From assembly GCF_030272615.1 (NCBI RefSeq), contig NC_081413.1, positions 447,432,538-447,496,537 of the forward strand: 64,000 nt of DNA, written 5' to 3'. Below are positions 22,577 to 34,454 of the stretch, in pieces (positions within the stretch are counted from its first letter, which is position 1; each line of letters starts with the position of its first letter). The notes under the pieces are model-generated. The model did no database searches. It saw only the letters and a list, made by a program, of their open reading frames with translations, and had not been told where the DNA came from. Made by a program: the position numbers and the translations under genes. The DNA is from Cryptomeria japonica (lineage: Eukaryota; Streptophyta; Pinopsida; Cupressales; Cupressaceae).

Positions 22577-23795
22577 TGTTAGGATAATCGGTGGACAACT
22601 AAGAGGGGGGTTGAATCACTTGTCAACAGATTATAAAACTTTAAGCTCACAAAAATTTCTATCAGAATGCATAAACCAAATACAAGAATAGAATATGTAA
22701 CAGTTAAGCATAAACATAAAGTATAGAATAATTAACCAACCATCCATAACATATAACACCAAGATTTGCACGTGGAAAACCTTGTAACAAGAAAAACCAT
22801 GGTGGGAAGCCTACCCACAATTACATAATACTTTTGTAGTAAGTATGTGATTACAATAAGAGGGGCCTGCACATGTAGGAAGGCACATTTCCTAGAGCAC
22901 ACTACTCATCACAAAAGGAGCCTCACTAACTATAAATAAATCCAGAGTACAATCCAGAAAGATGAGTTAACTACAAGAATAGCATCTCCTATGTCTGAGC
23001 ATAGTTCTGGGTAAGCTCAATACCATAGGTCTTAAACCTCTTCCAAAAACCCAATTCAATCACCTATGATTGACCAAAACCTCTCCATATGATTACAACA
23101 TTATTCACACATAGATAATCCTATATCCCACTCCTAAGTTATGATGTACAAAGAGCTCTTACATAATATTTATACCAACCCAGGACCTAAACAATTAGGT
23201 CGACCACCTAAAAAATAATACAATACATCTGTTATATAATCTCACAAACCAATAATAAACCAAGTCTTCCTAAGACCAAAACACATAACCCAATCAATAA
23301 ATCCATTATGTGATGCATCGGGAGCATCAATCAACACGTTACACAAACCGGTCCATAACCTAGCAGAATAACACTGAATGGGTCTGGTGCTAAATTAAAC
23401 ATCACAATCAACTAGAACATGAACAAGATAACCATCAACATTGTGATAACCTTCTAGAAGCTGCACCAACACTACTTGTCGGATTCATCAAAAGATCTTC
23501 ATCAAAGCACTACTAGTAAAACCCTTACCAGTGACCAAAACTCTTACTAGAATAAATGATAGCATCCAGATCATCAAATCCTGAACCAACTGAATGTGAT
23601 ATGCATCAAAAACACATGAATAACCAATCCAAGCCAATACCACAAGCTAGACCAAATCGGAGAATGATGGTCTCCAGATCAATTGTCATAATAGAACCAC
23701 TCTACTGGAATCTGGTAGACATCAAAACAGCTAGTGTTGACATCAATGACAAAACATCAATGCAACACATAATGGATTCCTCCAAATTGCCAACA
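22577..23795 (-). repeat. 5' LTR of element A
   Basis: TGTTAGGATAATCGG to ATTGCCAACA. It pairs with 341-1565 and has the block CTAAGAGGGGGGTTGAATC at 22599. A hairpin remnant is at 22771-22801. No genuine ORF. Confidence 0.9.
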
Positions 23796-24273
23796 TATTA
23801 TACCATTTCATTTTCCTATAAATTTTTCCTTTCTAGATTTTTTCCCAAAGGAAACTAGATTAGTTCTATACCCGCTAGGGGTATACATCTGCAGATAGAG
23901 CCACTATTTGAACCCTAATTGCTCAAAAAATTTATCCTTCCTTTAAATTCCTAATTTTTTATTTTCCAAAACCCTACCATCATTATGATTCTTATATACC
24001 ATCAACCTGGCATAAAATTCTATATTACTGACACTAGACTTTATGTTCAAATGATACTTGTTTGAAAAGAATGGTTTATTCTATCAGATAAGGTTATTAT
24101 TGTTACAAGTTCATTAATGAAAGGCATGATAGTGCAAAAATTTCTATATGTGGGGTAAAATGGGCTCACACAAGGGTAGAGCTCAGCATATAGCTTCAAA
24201 GCAAAGCAATAAGATGTTCTTGGTGAGAAAGTCATTTTTCGCGAAGACTTAATTTGCAACTCAATCAAAATAA

Positions 24274-25188
24274 TGTTGGAATCCAAGAACACTGAGAGGG
24301 GGGGTGAACCAGTGTTCTACTCGAATGATCAATTTTAACCTTATTAAAATATGAATTCACCAACCGGTATACTAATACATATAAGATTGAAAGAATTAAA
24401 GCAACCAATAGGCCAATCACACAAATAAATACCATAATACACATAATTATACATGGAGAACATCAAAGAGGAAAAATCACGGTGGGATTTGTGACCCATA
24501 ATATCAATCCACTAGCCATATAAAGAGATATTCCAAAATATAGGGGCTTGCACTTGCAGGAAGGCTTACAGACTAGAGCACACTGCTCAATCACAAAAAG
24601 GAGCCTCACTAACTACATACAATTCCAGACTACAATCTGGAGAAATAATTGAATTGCAATGATAGCATCTTCTATGCCTTAATATAGTTCCAGTTAAGCT
24701 CTGTCTGTTCCGGTTTGAAACCCTAAACCCTTACCGGAATACCTCTTACATAAATATCCTCACATACATGATCTCTCTCATATATTCTGCATCACATTAC
24801 ATTCCATAACCTTACATCCTAGATATTACAAAATGATCTAATCAACTGACCTATATACCCCTTTACAATCCATCATGCCTTATGTGAGCTTACAAAAATA
24901 ATTACAATATGAATACACACGTCGGCTAAATAACATAAACACATGAATATCAAAAACATTTGCCGATGTCAGATCTCCCAAATGATGTCAGCCACCAATA
25001 TTGATAACTTGAATGCGAACCATGTCGACCTGCAATGTCAGTACCTAAAGTATTCCTTCTAACCTATCGGTGTCAGTGAAGTGTCTGTCAGTACACTACT
25101 AAACCAAAATATGAACCCAAAACATGTTGCCATGTTTCCATCAATGACAAAATATTTAAACCAACAAATTGAGTGTCAATTTCCAACA
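24274..25188 (-). repeat. Solo LTR of another copia family, in G1
   Basis: Begins TGTTGGAATCC followed by CACTGAGAGGGGGGGTGAAC, and ends GTGTCAATTTCCAACA, about 915 bp. It is flanked by AATAA and AAGAA (four of five match). No internal region or second LTR adjoins it, so it is probably the product of LTR-LTR recombination. It carries the TTGTCATTGATG block on its minus strand near its right end. Confidence 0.75.
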
Positions 25189-25194
25189 AAGAAT

Positions 25195-26005
25195 ATCATT
25201 TTGGTGTAGCAGGTAGCACCGGCAAAGCAAATATAACCTTCTACAAAAAGGATAGTTACACCGAAAAGGGGTTTCTCTATCAATATAATTTCCTTAATGT
25301 TTCACCGAAAACATCATCTTTGGTGTAACATAGTCAGTCTCCTAAGCGCAAATATGTTTTTTCGAAAGCTCATGTTACATAAAAAAAGAAGCTTATCAGG
25401 GTAAGGCACCTAGGTTATACTGAAAATGTAAAAGCATGACTATAAGGCATCAAGGAATCCCCTTACTCCTCTTACCAAAACTAATGGTTTTCGGTATAGT
25501 AACTAAAATCTATCAAACTTAAAATGGTTTCATTGAAATAGCATGCTATACCAAAAATCGGGTGGGACCGACAAATATGAAAGGAAATTGGAATATTCTA
25601 TCGACAAAACCCGATGGTGGTCTTGTCGAAGTAGTCATTTTTGGTGTAACTGCGCAAATCGATAAAAGGCATAAACATTATATGAGAGGTCAATTTTACA
25701 TCAAAATGTTGGAGGAATTTAAAGTTGCTACACCGATAGGAGTTTATTTTTCAACATAGTTGAAGACAACGAAGAAAGGAAAAATGATTTCATCGAAATT
25801 AATACCTACATCGAAAACCCCAAGCAGTAGTGAAACAAGATTTAGAGTCCTTCAACATTAATATGCGCCTACTTGATATTATATCACATGAATTTTGAAT
25901 TCAGACATTAAATGACCATTTTGCAACCATCCCTCAAAGCAATGATTCTTAAAACTTAAAAGACAAAAGTTACATTCATTCAATCACTGTGAGATTATCC
26001 AAACA
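25195..26005. other. G1 region without identifiable gene; repeated GGTGTA/ACACCGA motifs
   Basis: No ORF I can identify. Motifs of the form TTTTGGTGTARC and its inverse YACACCGAAAA recur about ten times in 600 bases (for example 25199, 25258, 25318, 25489, 25641, 25728). A 65-codon open frame at 25562-25759 has no recognisable feature. Confidence 0.4.
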
Positions 26006-27240
26006 ATGGAGGCTAGAGCAGATCAAAACAAGAAGCTACCAAGTTCAAAACTGGTAATTCCATTACAACTGCCTGACTTCAAAGTAAATCATTTCAAATT
26101 CAATTGTTCAGTTTTTGTTGCTATGGAGGGTTCATCTAAAAAACCTAGGATTAGAAAACAAAAGGAAAAGGCAACTGAAATAGAGAATCCCTCAAAACCA
26201 GAACCTAACAAACAAAAGGAGGTAAGGCACCTAAACCAAGATCTAATGGACCAGTTTCTTGATTCTAGCCCCAATTCAAGAGTTTTATCTCAATCAGTTA
26301 TTTTATGGGACAAGTATGAGAACCTAGGGGATGTTTGGATGCCCATAAGAGGGTATGAATTAATGATGTATCATTTTAGAAAAAGAAACATGGCAGAACC
26401 TATTTGCAACCCATGGTTTTTTAATGTCAGAAAATTGGTAGTCCCCAACATTTATGTTAATGATGATTTAATGATTCTGCTAGCCAAAAATTATGATCTT
26501 GCAACCAAAGTGATTCATGATGCCATCAGGAGGCCACTATTTCCTTGTCCAAATAAAACATGTAGTAAAAGAAAGAGATTCCTAGAGGGCAAAATATGAA
26601 AAAACAAAGGAACGTGTGCATCAGTTGGAAGAGGAGTTGAGGTTGATTCCTAGCAGAGAAGAATTTTGTTATGAACGGGAGCATTAGATTACTGAAGCAC
26701 TACAAGACATAAATTATTGGAGATATCAGGTAGAGAAGTTGCAGAAGAAATTAAAGAAAAAGGGTTATCTATGATATGATGGCAAGACTAGTCACCCATA
26801 GGTTCAATGAAATGATGCATTATGTAAATGAAAATTGCAATACTTATGTGGGAACCTTCAAGGCATTACAAGAACATGTTAAGCTGATAGAATGAGTGAA
26901 ATAAATTGTCGATAAGGTGTAAGATCCTAAATCTTCCAAGTTGCCAAAAAATGTTAGAAACTTGTGGTCGAAATAAATGGAGTACAAAGAAGAATTGGAG
27001 GATGATATGAATTGGTTGGATACATAAGACACTAAAAGTCTCCCTTCACCATTGAATGATGATCATGATGGGACACCAATTCCATGGGAATAGTGGAAAT
27101 AATTTCTTTCATAGGAGCACCCACAGGCATTGGAGGAGATCAATGATGAAGATCACATTCAGGACAACATGAAGATCATCCTAAATAGGCTCTATAGAAA
27201 AGAATATGTTATGAGACATTTTTTCTTAAAAGTCACTACT
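26006..27240 (+). pseudogene. Accessory ORF downstream of gypsy pol (element G1)
   Basis: An open frame from ATG 26006 to 26599 encodes 197 residues. It has a basic, Lys-rich N-terminal third (KKPRIRKQKEKATEIENPSK), then a globular-looking part (DVWMPIRGYELMMYHFRKRN, DDLMILLAKNYDLATKVIHD). After the stop the reading continues in other frames as a coiled coil (TKERVHQLEEELRLIPSREE; VEKLQKKLKKKGYL) with stops to about 27240. It is in the same sense as the gypsy integrase at base 1 and lies between it and the putative 3' LTR, the position of accessory ORFs in some plant gypsy groups. I do not recognise the product. Another possible start is ATG 26123 (MEGSSKKPRI). Confidence 0.5.
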
Positions 27241-28098
27241 TATAGGGATAAATAATATGTAGACCACTTAGGGGCTATGAATTTGTTTCTTTTAAACCAC
27301 AATAAGACTTGTTTGGTTAGTTACATTATGTAAGTAATTTCAGTTTTATTAAGTTGTTTCATATGTGTTTGATCTTTCCTTGTCAAAGGAAGATCATTTA
27401 TTCTATGCAAGACATGATGAAAAATATATACTTATATATCTCTACCAGTAATACAGACTAGTTTGTTTTCAATTCCTATACTATGTTAGTGATTATTGTG
27501 GACTCTTTTGAATTCAAGCTTGTTATTTTGGTGCTAAGAAATCAAAGGTTGTTTAAATTTCTCTACAATTGTGGTCATTTCATTATTTTCAGATTTCTAC
27601 ATTTTTGTGTGGTGTGAACAACACAAGATATACTCTTGGATTAATTACTATATAAGCCTCTTTCTAGGAAAGATTAAAATTGCATGTATGATAGTTATCA
27701 TACTAAAAGTGAATCATTAAATGTAGAAGCATTAATATTGTATTGTAGTTTTACTATCTAACAAGGAGAATATAAGAAGAAAATTCATAAGACTTTGAGC
27801 CCAAATAGGGAAAGAAGGCATTGGTCTTAATTATACATCTATTAATCTCAAAAATTCAATTAAGAAGTTTTCATTTCAATTTTTCAAGTAAGAAGCAAGG
27901 ATAGAGGTAATAGGGTCATATAAAATATTTAATGCAAATTTGAGATTGACCTTAAGATAGTTTCATAAAAATAATCTTCTTAAGTATCATAAGGTGAAGA
28001 TACAAGACAATATGATTTACCTGCCTGGGTCTAGTAGAACCTAAAGTGTAGGGAATTGCAGTCATATTGACCAATTCTATCAATTGGCTAGAATTGAG
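27241..28098 (+). repeat. Probable 3' LTR segment of gypsy G1
   Basis: No ORF. The last 100 bases (ACCTGCCTGGGTCTAGTAGA, AAAGTGTAGGGAATTGCAGT) resemble 59050-59110 (CACCTGCCTTGGTCTTGCAA, AAAGTGTAGGAGATCTTAGT), where gypsy G2 should have the end of its 5' LTR. The left LTR border is not resolved. Confidence 0.4.
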
Positions 28099-30974
28099 TG
28101 TTAAATTCAAACATAAGGCTTGGCATACCTTTAGGATTTAACAACCTACAATTTGGAGCTCCAACAAAACACGTAACACACAAATATACTAAGAAAACCC
28201 AAAGTGGGAAAAACTTTGGTGAGAATAGTTGTTGGAATCTACTACTCCAATCCAGCCTCACAATAAAAATTGATTATAATAAATTTTAGGGCACCAACCC
28301 AAGGAGAACCAAGCCCTAAAGTTTACGAATAGCAACCCAAAGGATCACCAAGCCCTGAAGTTAATGGGCACCAAACCCTACTCTGAGCACCCACTCAGAG
28401 ATTTCAATGAAGATAAATTAAAAATAAAATTTATGCACCTTGTTACAAATTAGGTTTTGTAATGCCTTACTATTTCAATCTGTTGAGATTGACTTGAATC
28501 CTTTTTGCACTCTGATCTTAGACTGAAATATTTTCTACCTGATCTTTGTTTATCGCTTCTCATGTCCTCTAATCTTTGCACTTTGTCTTCTACAATGAAT
28601 ACTTTTTCTTCTCTACCTCTCATACTGTATATATCACACTATGTTATATAATATTGAGATTGATTAACTCTTCCCTACTCACAATCTATGTTGTCAAACT
28701 TCATCTTCTGCTTGGTGTCCTCTTCTTATCTCCACATTCAACTCTCTAATATTTGTTTCGGTGAATCCCCTTTCTCTACCTCACACAGTATGACTAACCT
28801 ACTGTGTTATGCGCCTTTTCTCTAGATACTCTAGTCTTTGATCTTTGTTGTCCACTTCTCTGATTGCCAATTACTTTTTCTTCTCCCCTCTACTCTACCT
28901 TTGAACTTCTTCTTGTCCCCTCTGCACTTCTAACTAATATTTTACTAGGTTATGACTTCACTGGCTTCATGTCACGCACATCTGCTACACCAAATTCTTT
29001 GTAATCTCTCACTTTTTTACTATTGTATATCTTTTGTTTCTCTAGGGCTTCTAATTCTACACTTTTTCTACTCACATGACTCCTTCCTCTTCTTCAGCAA
29101 CACCCAAACTCATCATTTTTCTTCACTATCATCTCCACTCTTCAAGGATTTTCCCTCCAAATCAAGACAATGTGTTCCAACTGGACCTTTTTTTTTCAAA
29201 AACTACATTCCCCAAATGATTTTCCTTTTTGTGTACTCAACAATCACACCTACCACCTGGAAAATCTCATCATTCATGGTTTGCACAAGATTTTCCCTAC
29301 AAGGAATCTATTTAAAAATTGATTTTCTTAGCCTCTGAGAAATCTCATCTGCATGTTGATTTGATCCTCTATACATTCTATGCAGATAACTAACCGTCAA
29401 TAATAAATATATCCCCTTGGTATCCTTTTGAATTCTGATTGTATTTTCTAAACATATATTACTATATTTAGTAATCTTGGATCTAGTTTTATTCCCCGAG
29501 CTCCAAAAGTATTCTACAACTAGATCACTGTAAATGCTCTTTATCTTTGTCGATCACCTTGAGCTCTTCAAACATCTATAGCTGATTGACCATTAATGCA
29601 TTTTGTCAAGCTACCCTGAAAGGATCAACAACTGCCTCATTTGAATGCAAAAACACTGCCTTCAGTATATCAGCATTCATATTCGACCACTTGGAATTCA
29701 CATGTCTTCATTTTCATTGTCAAGATCACTCAATCAAATCTGGTCAACCACCATGTAATTCATCTTCCTTATCGGCATGCAAATGTTGTTGCTAACTTGG
29801 TCAAAAACTTCAACATAGTCCACAAAATGACATTTCATCCTTTTGAAAAGTGCCCTCTGATTCGCTCCATATATGCCATGTTGGTGGGTCAAACTTGGTC
29901 AATGCTCATGTGGACAATTGGTCTACTTTGGTTAGTATATCTCATAGTTACCCTGCACACTTGCTGAGTCTCTTTTCTTCCCACTCTGCATGTTGTGGAA
30001 TGGGGAGACACCAAAATAACTTTTCCACACGTGCATTAGAAGTCATTTTGAATACCTCTGCAAGTCGTGGAATAGAGAGAGGCATCAAAATTCTTTCCCT
30101 GTACCCTTGTTGGGTCTCTCTTTGTTCATCTATGCATACTACGGAATGGCATGATGCCCTTATCTTTCACCTTGTCTACGTCACCGCACGCCCACTAGAT
30201 GCCTTTTAGTCTAATTGTTACTATGGGAAGCCAAATGTCCTCTCCCGCATGCCCACTAGATGTCATTTCCTTCAGCAGTTCCAGTTGCAAGATAATGGGC
30301 AGTTAGAATTCTTCTTCCCACATCCCCATTGGATTCCATTTCCTTCAGCAAAACCTTCTACAAAATAGTGGGCAATCAAATGGTTTTTCCTAAATTCCTA
30401 CAATGTCATTCTTTGTGCACTCATTCTAGCCACGGAATGATAGAGGCCCACCATTCCCTTAACCTACATGCTCGCAATGTCAGTTTTTTTTCATAGGTTC
30501 AAGCTGCGGGATGGCAAGGGCTGCCACTTATCCCATGCACCCACAAGGTGACATGCTTCTACCAAGTTCATACCACAGAACTATGGGGGCCGCATTATAT
30601 AGAACCTTAAGAGTTTGCATAGCTCAATAGGAAGTCATGCTGATAGCCAATATCATAGCAACATGAAGACCATATCGGTAAGACATAAACTGGTTCTCAC
30701 CGAAAATTGCCAACCTTAGGGATTTTTTGCATTTCTCAATCTACAACCTGCATGAATAAAGCCTGATGGATCTAATGCATAGTTGGACATATTTAGAGCA
30801 TTATGCAATTTCTTACCCATGTGAATTCAACCCCATTCCTACATCTCACTAAAAACCTATCATGTTATGCATGACTGCAACAAATATTCCCTATAAGTGT
30901 TTAGCGATAACCTGCATGTTATGTGTATCCTGCCAGTTGACCTAGTTGACATCAATGACAACATCATGACAACA
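28099..30974 (-). repeat. Candidate 3' LTR of element F, with internal tandem repeats
   Basis: The segment at 28180-28310 matches the LTR interior of B and E: a hairpin near 28189-28219, CTACTCCAATCCAGCCTCAC, and GGGCACCAACCCAAGGAG. The right end GTTGACATCAATGACAAC...ACAACA is the shared LTR terminus. At 2.9 kb it is about twice as long as the other LTRs; 29992-30605 is a decayed 72-bp tandem repeat. Plus-strand ORFs in 28952-30209 have no recognisable content. The left border is uncertain. Confidence 0.5.
29992..30605. repeat. Degenerate tandem repeat, unit about 72 bp, nine copies
   Basis: Unit starts are marked by variants of TCGTGGAATGG at 29992, 30064, 30138, 30220, 30287, 30360, 30429, 30503 and 30572, giving periods of 67 to 82. 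A second motif, GCCCACTAGATGTCATTT, recurs mid-unit. Confidence 0.65.
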
Positions 30975-31190
30975 ATCTCCCGCTTTGGCTTTGATGTCAA
31001 CACATAGATCTCATTCTTCCCCTTTGACAACAATGGCGAAGGGTCCTATAACTCCATAACGATAACCTGCATGTTATGCACATCCTACCAGTTGACCTAG
31101 TTGACATCAATGACAACAATCTCCCCCTTTGGCTTTGATTTCAATACATAGATCTCATTCTTCCCCTTTGACAATAATGGCGAAGGGTCC
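30906..31190 (-). repeat. Direct duplication of LTR end plus polypurine tract (element F)
   Basis: Copy 1 at 30906-31050 and copy 2 at 31061-31190 both contain GATAACCTGCATGTTATG, GTTGACATCAATGACAAC, AATCTCCC.CTTTGGCTTTG and GACAA.AATGGCGAAGGGTC. Each carries a possible PPT (30975 and near 31116). The duplication therefore spans the functional LTR/PPT junction. Confidence 0.75.
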
Positions 31191-32351
31191 TAGTCTTCCT
31201 CTAATGAGTCAACTATTGTGAAAATAGATGGCCAACAACAGATACAAACAAAATCACCCTCAGACTATATTCCTCTGTTTGAAAAATTTCACCTGTACTC
31301 GACTTCTCATAGCATTGTAGAAAGGGCACCCAATCTATGATTATTATGTTTATTTTAGCTGAAACATGTCTCCCTCTTTGATTTATCTGTTGTGGTTGTG
31401 TATCTTCACTTTAATGACCCTATAAACTCCAACTTTGCTTTAACAAATTTATTTTATTTACCTGTATGATACTATGACACAACAATTCTCCTTGGATGGC
31501 TTCTATTATACCTATGCATAATCAATTAATTAGTATCCCCATGTGACTAATGCACCAATATGATTTTGTACACCTCTTCTTCCTATATGTCAGATGAACT
31601 AATATTACAACATAAAGTTTGCAACTAAATGAACCATCATTACAATATATGTTGGAAGAGATCCAACATTACAAAAATAAAATCTGATCGAGTCTTCTTA
31701 GCTCCCCCTATGGTCCACTGCCAACATATGCATTTTGTTGACCCTGAATTGGCAATAATTTGTCTCCTTCTGAGAATCAAAACCAATACACTCCATTAGT
31801 TCTTCTTTCCAAGCTCTCCTCTAAACTACACATTACTCATCCTCTTATTCATGTACTGTCAACACCTCTTTTTTATGTTGTCAAATTTCAGTTGAGCAGC
31901 GCTAACCTTTTATATTGTCACTAAATTTTAGCCTTTCGTGTTTTCTTACATTATATAACCACTTAAACTTCCTTATCAACAACCATTTAAAAATTACCTC
32001 ATACTATTGATCAATCCTCAATTATTTTTACATTTTCTCTTCTGCATAAGTCATCATGTTGCTCACAAACTCTTAGCTCTGTTACTTTTCTATGCATGCC
32101 CTGCAACTACACATAAGTTGTTTGTAGTTCTTTATATTCTATTCTTTTCCTTTTGAAAATGATTCCCATTTGCATGGTAGCATAGATATCCTTCATCTCC
32201 GTGATTTCCCTCAAATTGACTCCTTCATCTCCACCTATGTAGCTATTATAAGATAGCTTATTATTTCCATTCTATTAGACCTATCATTTCACTTTTATGT
32301 TGCATAATCCTTATCATTTAATCCATCCAATGATCTATATCCTTTTATGTT
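31191..32351 (-). other. Internal region of F, no clear gene
   Basis: The minus strand has a weak coiled-coil-like stretch near 32210-32110 (EMKDIYATMQMGIIFKRKRI) with stops. In C and D a coiled-coil C-terminus lies in the same position before the PPT, so this may be its remnant. Nothing else is seen. Confidence 0.3.
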
Positions 32352-32513
32352 CTGATTAATTAAAAAGTAGGTTTTCAAGACCCAAAACCTTTAACAAGAG
32401 ATATTAAGGTAAGTCACCCACAATGCTTAAGAACTGCATACAAAAAGATTGACAAAAAGCCAGTAAACCAAAAGGACAGCAAAACAAACAACAACAAAGA
32501 AACTAAGAGGGCA

Positions 32514-34221
32514 CTACATAGTAATTTTCTTCAACAAGTCCTCCACCTTCATCACCAGCTCGTTGTAAGTAGCTCCGATAGCTTTAAGGTCTTCCAGATC
32601 CTTGTTTGGTTTTTTGTCCTTCTTTTTGCCTCTGGTACGGGTTCTGGGACCATGAACTTCCCCTGTTCCTTCCGTTTCCGGGTCAATGTCTAAAATTTCC
32701 TTATCATCATCCAGCTTGTTGATGAGAGTGTTGGTGTTGTTGGTTGAAATCTTCAAGATGCTGAGGCTCTATTCGGCATTTCTCTTCAGACACTCCTCTA
32801 TTTTACAAATTTTTCTAACAATATCAGTGAGAATGTGGTCATTGGTGTCAGCAAGATTCTTTCTTTCTAGCAAATCCTTCTCAATTTTTTCGAACCTGGG
32901 ATTGAAAGCATCTCTTATGTCTTCAGCTTTGGCGATGGTACTTTTTAGGTCCTCAATGAAGTTCGCCATGGTTTTCCCTTCCCCTATATTAATGGTTTCT
33001 AGGATCAGGATTCTGTTGCAGAGTTTTTTATTTTTGTCCATAGCTTTCTTGTAACCATTGATGAGCCACTCGATTGTTTCCATAAAAACATGCAAACCCT
33101 TAGGGGGAGGATTAGATGGGTCGTCAACTTTTTCAGGAGTAGCCATTTCCACTTTAGGGATGTGCAGGGTGGTGGTGTCAACAGCCCTAAGAGCCTCTTC
33201 TAATGTCTCCTTTTCTAGATTCTAGTTGTTATCCGGGTCCCTAACCTGCTTTTGAACTTCCGGTTCCTTAATAGTATCCTCTTTCTTATTGTGCTTTTTT
33301 TTGGCCTGGGTGTGAACTTTAGTCCTCTTCTTCAACCGCCCTTGAGGGTACTCTTCCTCAAAGTCATTAGAAGTCTCCTCTTCCGAAGAAATGCTAATAA
33401 GGGGTTTACTGTTGGGCTTTTTGCCCTTGGAGGATGAGGGTCTGGTTTTGCTGTATTTCCTCTTCTTTCCACTATCATAATCTGAGACATCCATGTTGTC
33501 CTCAGTGTCGGTCATGGGGTCACTTTAAGATTCCTCATCCTCTGAGAAGGCATGGTCATAACCCTCATCCTTAGTATCTGCAGAGGGTTACATGTGAGCA
33601 ATTTGGTTGGCCTTAAGATGGTCATATATGAGGACCATCAGACCTTGGTGCATGGCCCTATCACCCCGTGGGTTCTCTTTGTGGGCCTTGAGGGATGCAT
33701 TCATCAAACATAGTAGAAAATAAGGAAAATTTACCTTATTATTGTGCCTAAAGTGGTTCAGTAGGACAAAGTGATAACCATATACTTTGGTGAACCTACC
33801 ATCTAGCGTGATATATCACATTAAAACAAAGAGAACTTCCCGCTAGGGTTTGGCAAAAGCCCTGGGTAGGTAGTAGGTTTTGCTCAACTTTACCAGTCAT
33901 TTCTTCTCTTTCTCCATGTTTGGGTATCTTTCTATAGCTTCCCTACTGACTTTCCTTATCTCTGTAGAAGTTGCACCTATCTCTTGTGAGGCCTGTAGCT
34001 TGAGCAATTAGATCCTCATTGATTTCCACAGTCTGATCTCCCATTCTCAGCATTCCCTTCTTCCAGTTTTTATAGAAAAAGCTGGTGACCATGTTGTCAC
34101 AACCATGGAGTCTCTCCATGAATTTTGAGAGGCCACCCTTCTACAGAATACCCCAAACCTCCTCCTTCTATTTGCATTCTTTACAGCTACTTGGTTCATA
34201 TCGCCTCCTATTGCCACCCAT
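32514..34221 (-). pseudogene. LINE2 ORF3: conserved globular domain and charged coiled-coil tail
   Basis: ATG at 34221 (MGGNRRRYEPSS) lies about 230 bases past the ORF2 stop and matches MGGDLRQEEPDN in LINE1. Domain: GLSKFMERLHGCDNMVTSFF, then EINEDLIAQATGLTRDRCNF, and after a frameshift near 33960 YITLDGRFTKVYGYHFVLLN followed by HFRHNNKVNFPYFLLCLM and KAHKENPRG. A tail rich in Lys, Glu and Ser follows from 33515 (nuclear-signal-like KKRKYS, RLKKRTK), then a coiled coil to 32514. In-frame stops at 33222, 32769 and elsewhere. The IAQATGL motif recalls unnamed plant transposon-associated proteins. Plant L1 elements normally have two ORFs. Function unknown. Confidence 0.7.
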
Positions 34222-34454
34222 TTTGTTGTTGTTCAACACCAGATTTCAAAACTTGCAAAAAAAATTAGCCGGAAAGCTTTTCAAAACAATAAGAGTCACC
34301 CAGAAAGCATGGGAACTTATTGTGATGATAATATAATTAATGAATATCTCATTATTACAGTGACTCGAAGTACTCAAATCAATTCTTTTCATAATTTTCC
34401 TATCCATCAAGAATCTTAGGAGTACTTCTATAATCATCATGACAAATGATTTGC

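Larger units (their letters stand above)
341..23795 (-). mobile_element. Ty1/copia LTR retrotransposon A (split by element B)
   Basis: Minus-strand element bounded by two related LTRs that begin TGTTAGGATAA on the plus strand. It is flanked by a perfect 5-bp duplication, TATTA, at 336-340 and 23796-23800. Order on its own strand is 5' LTR, PBS, gag, CCHC knuckle, protease, integrase, RT, RNase H, PPT, 3' LTR, which is the copia order. Element B interrupts it in the integrase zinc-finger region at 4690-21094. Its LTRs differ at many sites and its reading frames carry many stops, so it is an old insertion. It sits in the G1 gypsy remnant. Confidence 0.9.

Noticed and set aside
28952-30209. Several plus-strand ORFs of 70-130 codons
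   Set aside because: They fall in the F LTR and its minisatellite; composition looks random and no motif is seen.
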